From an uncultured Porphyromonadaceae bacterium (GTDB lineage: Bacteria; Bacteroidota; Bacteroidia; Bacteroidales; Muribaculaceae): a stretch of 18,527 nucleotides of DNA. Below are positions 12,652 through 18,527 of this stretch, one piece after another. The number at the start of each line of letters is the position of its first letter. Positions within the stretch are counted from its first letter, which is position 1. The position numbers and the translations under genes are program-made. The DNA lies in NCBI GenBank assembly GCA_900550645.1, contig URTA01000053.1:1-18527 (forward strand). Direction: 5' to 3'. The notes under the pieces were generated by a model. That model did not search any database, was not told the DNA's origin, and worked only from the letters and a program-made list of their open reading frames with translations.

Positions 12652-15096
12652 ATGACCATAGTCAAATCAAGAAAAGAGCTGACGAGTTTAAGTCAGCTGG
12701 AAACGTCGGAGAACACGACGTTCATTATCCAAAACGCGGTTAGGGCAGCAGCCGGAGTGGAAACAATCTCGATAGCCAGCGGGGTGTCGCTGGTGTTCGA
12801 CGGAGGAATGATAGCCGGAGCGTTGGTTACACGTAACAACAAGCAGATAGAACAGCCGCTTAAGCTTGTCGGCAACTTTACCTCAGTAGAAGCTCCCATT
12901 GCACAGATTTTCGGGGACACCGTCTCCGCCAAGGGCTACTGGCACATCGACTGTGCCTATCCGCAGTGGTTCGACGCTGTAGTCGGCACGCAAAGTTGCG
13001 ATACCGCAAATCCACACGACTGCTCGGTGGCGATAAACAAGGCAGCGGAGATGAAAATGTCCGGCGAGGTATTCCTGCCAGCCGGCGTATACCTTGTGTC
13101 GCACACCATTTTCTTGCGCCACGGCATCAACCTGACCGGTGACAGTGCCACCCGCACGAAATATTCCCAATACAATGTGAAAACTGGCAAGGAAGAAGAA
13201 GTGAGGCCTGATGCAGGCATGGTTGACGGTTGGGGACGAGCCACATTCATCACGCCTTTTTTTGAGAACGGCAAGGACGGTTTCGTAGCCAACGAGCTGA
13301 ATGGCGCAGGTGGCGCGGCAATAGTTGCTGTAAATATTAAGCAGCTGGAATTACAGCAGACTATTACAAAAGTTGCCGCCGGCAACCTTACTCCTTCAGC
13401 CTCCGGCGAGGAGAAGCCTGCAGCTGATGTTAACTACGCGCATCCGTTCGGTTCGATAGAGCAGATTTACTTCTACAACCCGAACCACAGAACAAAAACA
13501 TCAGGTGCCAAGGACTGTGCGGACATATCGCAGAAGGTATGTTGTCTGGTGGCAGGGGGCTTCACGTTCCGCCATGTTTTCTGGGAGAACTTCTGCCGCG
13601 CAATAAAGTGGACGCAGGATTACAACGACTCCAAGACCATCTACTGCTGCAACATGCAGTCGTTTTTCGGTGGCGATGTGTTGAATGAGATAATCCCCAA
13701 GCTGTCGGATTCGCTGCCGTACCTGATAGATTCGCGCGGCTGCGGCGACGCGATGATCATTGACGGCTGCCACCTTGACAGAGGCGTTTACAAAGAGCCG
13801 GGGGAGCAGGTTGTCCTTAAGCCGCGCAAGGAGTACCAACTGTACAAAGGGATTGCCTTGCGCACATGCCTTGGCGGCTCGATACGCAACAGCATTATCC
13901 ACAGTGACATCGACATCGAGCACTGCACAGCACTGGAATTTGCGGACAACCACTGTGAACTGGGCATGCAGATGAACATCCGCTGGTCACAGATTTCGAT
14001 ACACGACAATTTCATAGAGAAGGGGATTGTGCCGAACTTCGTCATACACGCTATGGATGGGAAGAGCGAGGGAAACGCCAACTACGGAGCGGTGAATTTC
14101 TCTGACAACAAGTTCATTTGCTACAACTATGCGGACAGAATACCGGTAGACAAGATATGCGAGTACGACATCCTGCTGAAGACCAGACAGAGTATTGCTC
14201 CGTACAGCATCGACCTGGCACGCAACTATCGTGTCACCGCCAACAGCGATGCATTGTCGATGCACCCGACTGGGATAATGCTCGCCACACAGGACACCGA
14301 CGGAAACGGTGTTGCCGGCTACATCCAGCCGTTCAAGGCGTTCAACGACCACAGCTACTTCCTGTCTGACAGAGCAGCTATACGCAGAGACCTTGACCTT
14401 AAGCAGTCTGAAAGGTTCAGCTCATTGCCGTCGGTGGCGATAACAGCAGAGCCAAACTCGAACATCATAAAAGCATCGAGCACCCCCTCTCGGATAAAAG
14501 CAAATGCTCTGTCTTTCGGGTCGATATACGACTTTTATGCATACGCCATAATTGATGAAGCACGAGGGCTTGTCAGTGAAGTTTTCAAGCTGAACTTCAA
14601 TGGTGAAACTCCGTATTTGACTAAGGTTTCCGCTAAGGGACAACCTCCATTATACGTAGAATGCGGCAACCTGTTCAGACTGCGCTGGAACGGCAAACAG
14701 AGACCGTATATATTGCGTATTATTCGCAGGGAAACCACTGTGGACGACATCAAATACGCTGAGGTAAGGATACCTGTATGCGGAGCAAGATTTCTGCATG
14801 ACAACTCTATTTCAGTGGAAGGACATCTTTGGACGGAGCTTGGCGATGAAGCTGCGATAGCAGCAGACATCAGCAGCTATGACAAGGAGGCAGAACATCC
14901 GGAGTTTGTGTCCGCAGCTCCAGGGTTGTCTGCGATTGAGTTCCGGGATGACAACGTGACAATCCAAGCCCCGGCAAAGCCGACAACTGGCAGCTGGGAA
15001 CAGGGAGACAAAGTGTTCAACACAACCGCGCCGACTGAAGAAAACCCGCAGCCAGGGTTCTGGATAATGGGCGGCAACGGCTGGATAGCACGCTGA
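12652..15096 (+). CDS. Large tailspike/pectate-lyase-like right-handed beta-helix protein
   Basis: An 814-residue protein starting MTIVKSRKELTSLSQL. It has no signal peptide or membrane segment. Residues 20-60 (TTFIIQNAV..., SGVSLVFDGGMIAGALV) look like the capping turns that open beta-helix proteins related to Bacteroidota phage tailspikes. The segment PQWFDAVVGT...DCSVAINKA (104-130) followed by SGEVFLPAGVYLVSHTI matches the pectate-lyase-3/tailspike entry motif. The middle carries many short beta-rungs rich in Asn and Asp. The last 39 residues (GSWEQGDKVFNT, PGFWIMGGNGWIAR) resemble a small C-terminal carbohydrate-binding or tail-fibre tip module. No catalytic residues could be assigned. 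No other phage gene is nearby. It may be a domesticated phage protein or an adhesin/lyase reaching the surface by an unknown route. Confidence 0.65.
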   Translation: MTIVKSRKELTSLSQLETSENTTFIIQNAVRAAAGVETISIASGVSLVFDGGMIAGALVTRNNKQIEQPLKLVGNFTSVEAPIAQIFGDTVSAKGYWHIDCAYPQWFDAVVGTQSCDTANPHDCSVAINKAAEMKMSGEVFLPAGVYLVSHTIFLRHGINLTGDSATRTKYSQYNVKTGKEEEVRPDAGMVDGWGRATFITPFFENGKDGFVANELNGAGGAAIVAVNIKQLELQQTITKVAAGNLTPSASGEEKPAADVNYAHPFGSIEQIYFYNPNHRTKTSGAKDCADISQKVCCLVAGGFTFRHVFWENFCRAIKWTQDYNDSKTIYCCNMQSFFGGDVLNEIIPKLSDSLPYLIDSRGCGDAMIIDGCHLDRGVYKEPGEQVVLKPRKEYQLYKGIALRTCLGGSIRNSIIHSDIDIEHCTALEFADNHCELGMQMNIRWSQISIHDNFIEKGIVPNFVIHAMDGKSEGNANYGAVNFSDNKFICYNYADRIPVDKICEYDILLKTRQSIAPYSIDLARNYRVTANSDALSMHPTGIMLATQDTDGNGVAGYIQPFKAFNDHSYFLSDRAAIRRDLDLKQSERFSSLPSVAITAEPNSNIIKASSTPSRIKANALSFGSIYDFYAYAIIDEARGLVSEVFKLNFNGETPYLTKVSAKGQPPLYVECGNLFRLRWNGKQRPYILRIIRRETTVDDIKYAEVRIPVCGARFLHDNSISVEGHLWTELGDEAAIAADISSYDKEAEHPEFVSAAPGLSAIEFRDDNVTIQAPAKPTTGSWEQGDKVFNTTAPTEENPQPGFWIMGGNGWIAR

Positions 15097-15105
15097 CGAA
15101 ACAAC

Positions 15106-15144
15106 GGCGTATGGGAGAGAGCATGCACTCTTGGCTCATACGCC
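15106..15144 (+). terminator. Long hairpin between the beta-helix gene and the first LRR gene
   Basis: GGCGTATG (15106-15113) pairs perfectly with CATACGCC (15137-15144), and the interior contains a further AGAG/CTCT pairing. It starts nine bases after the beta-helix stop and ends 37 bases before the LRR start. There is no T-run after it. It could reduce transcription into the LRR genes, stabilise the upstream mRNA or mark a processing site. No promoter was seen between it and the LRR gene. Confidence 0.45.
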
Positions 15145-15181
15145 ACTAAATATAAATGACAAAACTAAAAACAACATAAAC

Positions 15182-17164
15182 ATGAAACAGAAAATCATTG
15201 CGATGCTTGTGGCGATACTTGCCATTTTGCCGACATTCGCGTCTATTGTCACAAATAACCCGACTGTTAATATCGATGGGTTGCATTATATCATTGCAGG
15301 AAATGCGGCGTTGTATTCTGGTGAGTTAATGGATCGGGGACCAAAGCTTTTGGCAATTCCTTCGCATGTCACATACGAGGGCAAAACATATCCCGTAGTC
15401 GGTTTTGCAAAACTCAATTACGATCCAAGGTACGGAGAAGAATACACACCTCTTGCAAACACGACCAAGATATTCTTGCCTGAGACCATTGTTAACAACA
15501 AAGGCAACTTGAACTGGCTACAAGGTTATGGTTGGAGATTGGAGCAGATTGAAGTCAGCAAGAAGTCAACCGAGTTCAGCTGTCTGGACGGCGTGTTGTA
15601 CGACCACACTGGCGAGACTCTTCTTCTTGTGCCGCGTGCTCGCGAAACTGCACTCGTATTCCCGGAAAACCTCAAGATTTTGGGAGAAGGTTGTTTCATG
15701 TCAAGCAAATTGGAATCCATAACTATTCCGGAAGGTGTAACAACAATCGGGGATTATGCCTTTTACTGGTCTCAGACTACAAAGCTGGTTATTCCGAACA
15801 CAGTTACAGCGATCGGGGATTATGCGTTCTCAGACACTTCATTTTCCGAGTTTGTAGTGCCTAACACAGTGTCCTCAATCGGAGCAAACACGTTCTGCAA
15901 TAACAAAAATTTGAAACGCTTGTCCTTCGGCACGTCGCTGAAAGAACTGCCGGAACTCAATCTGGCGGGGTGTCCGGTTTTGGAAGAGGTGGCATTTTCA
16001 TCGGCAACAACAAACATCAACGCTTCTTCATTCAATACATGCAAGTCGCTTCGCAGGATAGTTGTTGCTGACGACAATCCTGCATACTCCACATACGGAG
16101 GGGTGCTGTATGACAAAGGCTGCAAGAACCTGCTTTATGTGCCGTATGGAATTGGCAGCTTCGTAGCACCTTCAGGACTTGAGTCAATTCCACCGCGTGC
16201 TTTTGAGGGCAGACGATCGTTAGGCACAGCATTGTTGTCAAATGTGAATTCAGTCGGGGAATATGCGTTTCATGAATCTGGATTACAAGAGGTGGACTTG
16301 TCAGGTGTGAAATCAATTGGGGAATATGCGTTTTACGAATCCGGATTGCAAAAGGTGGACTTGTCAGGCTCTGCAAAGGAAATAGGTCAGTATGCCTTTT
16401 CTCACATTTGGAATGAGCCGACTTTGGAAATAACGTTGTCTGATGAGATGACAGAGATACCGCCAGCGTTCCAGCATTCCAAAATCAATGGAATTACTGG
16501 CGGCAAGAACATAAAGTCAATTGCTCAATTTGCGTTTTCAGAATCGTATTTTTTCAGCAAGTCAATACTTGATGTAATAAAGAATGCGTCAAAAATCGGA
16601 GTATGTGCATTTGAGGAGGCGATATTTCCCGATAATGCAGTCATTGAGCTGTCAGATGACATGGAAGTTGTTGAAAATAGCATATTTGAATGGGTTCCTT
16701 ATTATGGCAACAATACCATCTCAACGCTAAAAATAGGGCCAAAGGTATGGCGTATTGGTGATCGCGCTTTCAATTTCCGAGAAGCTCCTGACGGAATATA
16801 TTGTGAGCCCGACGTGCCGCCGGCATGTTGGGGCGAACCGTTCAACAACACAATATATGCATTCTCCACGCTGTATGTGCAGACACCGGAGAAGTATGCG
16901 GAAACGGCTCCATGGAACAAGTTCAACAACATTGTCTATCACGAGTACTCCGGGGTGGAGGTGGTTGCTGACGGCGGCGAGGAGGTCAGCGTCAGCTGCG
17001 TTGGCGGCGAGATGCGTGTAGAGTGTGCTGACGGCACGGCGGTGACAGTATGGTGCGCGGACGGTCGCGAGGCGTACAGCGGCACTGGCAGCTGCACAGT
17101 AGCCCTGCCGCGCGGCATTTACATCGTCCGCGCCGGCTCTTCGACCTGCAAGGTCATCCTCTGA
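15182..17164 (+). CDS. Secreted BspA-like leucine-rich repeat protein with C-terminal sandwich/sorting-type domain
   Basis: A 660-residue protein. Residues 1-19 are a signal peptide (MKQKIIAMLVAILAILPTFA); I chose ATG 15182 because the upstream in-frame extension is polar and precedes it. The body consists of LRR_5-type repeats, recognised by recurring I(G/P)xxAF and LxxIxIPxxVxxIGxYAF turns, for example GDYAFYWSQTTKLVIPNTV. Such proteins are surface adhesins or host/glycan binders in oral and gut Bacteroidales. The last 70 residues (about 591-660) form a beta-sandwich ending GIYIVRAGSSTCKVIL, similar to type IX secretion C-terminal tails, although no secretion genes are seen here. A 63-bp tandem duplication lies within the repeats. 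It is followed after 92 bases by a diverged paralogue. Confidence 0.85.
   Translation: MKQKIIAMLVAILAILPTFASIVTNNPTVNIDGLHYIIAGNAALYSGELMDRGPKLLAIPSHVTYEGKTYPVVGFAKLNYDPRYGEEYTPLANTTKIFLPETIVNNKGNLNWLQGYGWRLEQIEVSKKSTEFSCLDGVLYDHTGETLLLVPRARETALVFPENLKILGEGCFMSSKLESITIPEGVTTIGDYAFYWSQTTKLVIPNTVTAIGDYAFSDTSFSEFVVPNTVSSIGANTFCNNKNLKRLSFGTSLKELPELNLAGCPVLEEVAFSSATTNINASSFNTCKSLRRIVVADDNPAYSTYGGVLYDKGCKNLLYVPYGIGSFVAPSGLESIPPRAFEGRRSLGTALLSNVNSVGEYAFHESGLQEVDLSGVKSIGEYAFYESGLQKVDLSGSAKEIGQYAFSHIWNEPTLEITLSDEMTEIPPAFQHSKINGITGGKNIKSIAQFAFSESYFFSKSILDVIKNASKIGVCAFEEAIFPDNAVIELSDDMEVVENSIFEWVPYYGNNTISTLKIGPKVWRIGDRAFNFREAPDGIYCEPDVPPACWGEPFNNTIYAFSTLYVQTPEKYAETAPWNKFNNIVYHEYSGVEVVADGGEEVSVSCVGGEMRVECADGTAVTVWCADGREAYSGTGSCTVALPRGIYIVRAGSSTCKVIL
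16250..16375 (+). repeat. Two tandem 63-bp units encoding 21-residue leucine-rich repeats
   Basis: Units 16250-16312 and 16313-16375 encode SVGEYAFHESGLQEVDLSG and SIGEYAFYESGLQKVDLSG plus two linker residues each. The DNA is far more similar between these units than between other repeats of the gene, indicating a recent in-frame duplication. Confidence 0.8.
17078..17161 (+). repeat. Conserved 84-bp tail cassette, copy 1
   Basis: The final 28 codons before the stop match 18271-18354 at 79 of 84 bases. All five differences are silent third-position changes, so the encoded residues are identical, whereas the LRR parts of the two genes are much more diverged. Confidence 0.9.
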
Positions 17165-17256
17165 CAAATGTATATTTTAGCCGATAAACGAAATGGGGGT
17201 GTGCCTATTTTGACACACACGCCTATTGTTGATAATAACGCCATAACAGATTGTAT

Positions 17257-18357
17257 ATGAAAAACTCGGTTCTTGCGGTGATTTTGGCAGTGTTCGCCAT
17301 ACTGCCGTCATACGCTGGTCAAAACGATGTTGTAGGGGTTGATGGTCTCTATTATTGTCTTGACGGTGATTGTGCGTATTACTCCGGTCGCGTCAACGAC
17401 TTCGGCCCGAGCGTTCTTACCTTGAGTTCTCAAATAACGTACGACGGCAAGACATATACAGTCGCCGGATTCAAGGAATTGAGTTATGACCTTGGTAGTG
17501 AGAGCTATGACCCTCTGGGATACACCGGCAAAATCTTCTTGCCGGAAACCATAGCAAACAATGCTGAAAACGTCTCGTTTCTCCGCAAATACGGTCGTTA
17601 TCTGCAACAGATTGATGTTGCCGGCAAATCCACGCAGTTCAGCAGCACAGATGGAGTCCTGTATGACGGCGGAGGGGAAACAATGCTCATGATTCCTCCC
17701 AAGCGCAAGGCTGCATTGACAACGTTCCCGGACAACCTCAAAATCTTGTCAGACGAGTGCGGATACAAGTGCAGCTTTGAAGCTATCGCCATACCGGAAG
17801 GTGTTGTCGCGATTGGCGACTATGCGCTTTATATGACACCTGTTTCGGAATTGACAGTGCCGAACTCAGTTACATCGATTGGTGTAAATGCCTTCAACAA
17901 CAATCAGAATTTGAAGCTGTTGGCATTCGGTTCGGGAATGAAGGAGCTGAAAGACCTTCGGTTAGATCAATGCACATCATTGGAAAAGGTGTCTGTCTCT
18001 TCCGGCACGACATACATCAACGTATCGATTTTTGAGCCGTGCAAACAGATGCGTGAAATTGCCGTTGCTTTCGACAATCCTGTATACCTTTCATACGAGG
18101 GCATACTATATGACAAGGACGCGAAAAATCTGCTGTTTGCCCCATATCGAGTCAGCAGTTTTGCCGCGCCTCCCGGATTTGAAGCAGTGCCGGCATACGC
18201 CTTTGAAAACCGCAAGGCTATGAATGAAGCCGACCTGACGAATGTGAGATCCGTGGGGGAATACGCTTTCAGCGGCACAGGCAGCTGCACCGTGGCCCTG
18301 CCGCGCGGCATCTACATCGTCCGCGCCGGCTCTTCGACTTGCAAGGTCATCCTCTGA
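17257..18357 (+). CDS. Secreted BspA-like leucine-rich repeat protein, shortened paralogue
   Basis: A 366-residue paralogue of the preceding protein, with signal peptide MKNSVLAVILAVFAILPSYA (start ATG 17257; the TTG two codons earlier is less likely). The two align along their length up to the repeat SVGEYAF (roughly half the residues by eye), with one repeat fewer in this copy. Directly after GEYAF the sequence jumps to SGTGSCTVALPRGIYIVRAG, the last 28 residues of the first protein. About 270 residues of repeats and the first 40 or so residues of the C-terminal sandwich are thus missing, apparently by an in-frame deletion. The remaining tail is unlikely to fold as the full domain, so secretion or anchoring may be impaired unless the final hairpin is sufficient. 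A strong terminator follows. Confidence 0.85.
   Translation: MKNSVLAVILAVFAILPSYAGQNDVVGVDGLYYCLDGDCAYYSGRVNDFGPSVLTLSSQITYDGKTYTVAGFKELSYDLGSESYDPLGYTGKIFLPETIANNAENVSFLRKYGRYLQQIDVAGKSTQFSSTDGVLYDGGGETMLMIPPKRKAALTTFPDNLKILSDECGYKCSFEAIAIPEGVVAIGDYALYMTPVSELTVPNSVTSIGVNAFNNNQNLKLLAFGSGMKELKDLRLDQCTSLEKVSVSSGTTYINVSIFEPCKQMREIAVAFDNPVYLSYEGILYDKDAKNLLFAPYRVSSFAAPPGFEAVPAYAFENRKAMNEADLTNVRSVGEYAFSGTGSCTVALPRGIYIVRAGSSTCKVIL
18271..18354 (+). repeat. Conserved 84-bp tail cassette, copy 2
   Basis: Counterpart of 17078-17161 (79 of 84 bases, only silent differences). It begins exactly where the second LRR protein departs from the alignment with the first, which marks the deletion or exchange point. 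Confidence 0.9.
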
Positions 18358-18388
18358 CGAGGAGAATGATATAACAGCCAATAGTCTA

Positions 18389-18431
18389 CACAGGTATCTC
18401 CGATTACAATGGAGGTGCCTGTGATTTTTTT
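18389..18431 (+). terminator. Strong intrinsic terminator after the second LRR gene
   Basis: A 13-bp stem (18389-18401 with 18411-18423, two G-U pairs) closes a 9-base loop and is followed, after one A, by seven T residues (18425-18431). This is a classical rho-independent terminator 31 bases after the stop codon. Confidence 0.88.
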
Positions 18432-18459
18432 GCCTCTACAATGTGTTGTTAATCAGTGT

Positions 18460-18527
18460 GTTGTGGTTTTGATGCAAACTTTTTGGCGAAAAATTTGGAG
18501 GCAATAAAGAAAAACAGTATATTCGCG
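18460..18527 (+). repeat. Promoter-region repeat, copy 2
   Basis: About 50 of 68 bases match 12462-12529 without gaps. It runs to the right edge of the window, so its downstream gene is not visible. Confidence 0.75.
18494..18525 (+). promoter_or_regulatory. Predicted promoter for the next gene outside the window
   Basis: TTTG (18494-18497), 20 bases, TATATTCG (18518-18525), one base from the consensus -7 box. It follows the terminator at 18389-18431, so a new transcription unit should begin just beyond the window. Confidence 0.7.

Noticed and set aside
12652..15096. Prophage or phage remnant around the tailspike-like gene
   Set aside because: No other phage genes, integrase or attachment repeats are seen; the neighbours are secreted LRR proteins and housekeeping genes.
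17171..17178. TATATTTT as a -7 box for the second LRR gene
   Set aside because: There is no TTTG-like box 19-21 bases upstream, so a separate promoter for this gene is not supported.
17196..17223. Possible terminator hairpin between the two LRR genes (GTGTG with CACAC)
   Set aside because: Only five perfect pairs, then a mismatch and two more; no T-run. Too weak to annotate as a terminator.

Overview
The window looks like chromosome from a gut-type member of the Bacteroidales (Bacteroidota). A Muribaculaceae-like genome is my best guess, but that is inference. The reasons are the Bacteroidota-type promoters (TTTG, 20 bp, TAnnTTTG), the absence of clear Shine-Dalgarno sequences, and families largely confined to this phylum: DUF3316, DUF5106 lipoprotein, BspA-like leucine-rich repeat proteins, and the ParC type. 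No tRNA, rRNA, CRISPR array or insertion sequence was found.

Left part (1-5599). A short AT-rich stretch carries the end of one membrane protein gene and the beginning of a second. The second gene stops abruptly at about position 361, where it meets a truncated type I restriction specificity gene (hsdS) on the minus strand. Going rightwards from there, the minus strand carries a DUF1016/PD-(D/E)XK nuclease gene, hsdM and hsdR. They are transcribed leftward as hsdR-hsdM-DUF1016-hsdS. HsdR, HsdM and the DUF1016 protein look intact. HsdS is cut after about 69 codons, before its first target-recognition domain, so this copy cannot supply DNA specificity.

Middle part (5600-12388). A divergent intergenic region has a recognisable promoter in each direction and a perfect 12-bp palindrome touching the -33 box of the rightward one. 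A tightly packed rightward series follows: parC (topoisomerase IV subunit A), a DUF3316 protein, an S41 peptidase lipoprotein, a class I mannose-6-phosphate isomerase, and a DUF5106/thioredoxin-like lipoprotein. Three of the four junctions are start/stop overlaps, which suggests co-translation.

Right part (12389-18527). A good promoter with a leader of about 118 nt drives a large beta-helix protein that resembles a phage tailspike or pectate lyase and has no signal peptide. Two secreted BspA-like leucine-rich repeat proteins follow, and a strong intrinsic terminator closes the unit. The two LRR proteins are diverged paralogues, yet their last 28 codons encode identical residues with only silent differences. 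The second protein joins its repeats directly to that tail and lacks most of the C-terminal sandwich domain. The last 68 bases of the window repeat the promoter region found at 12462-12529, so another unit of the same kind probably begins just outside. I read this part as a surface-protein locus that diversifies by duplication, deletion and tail exchange.
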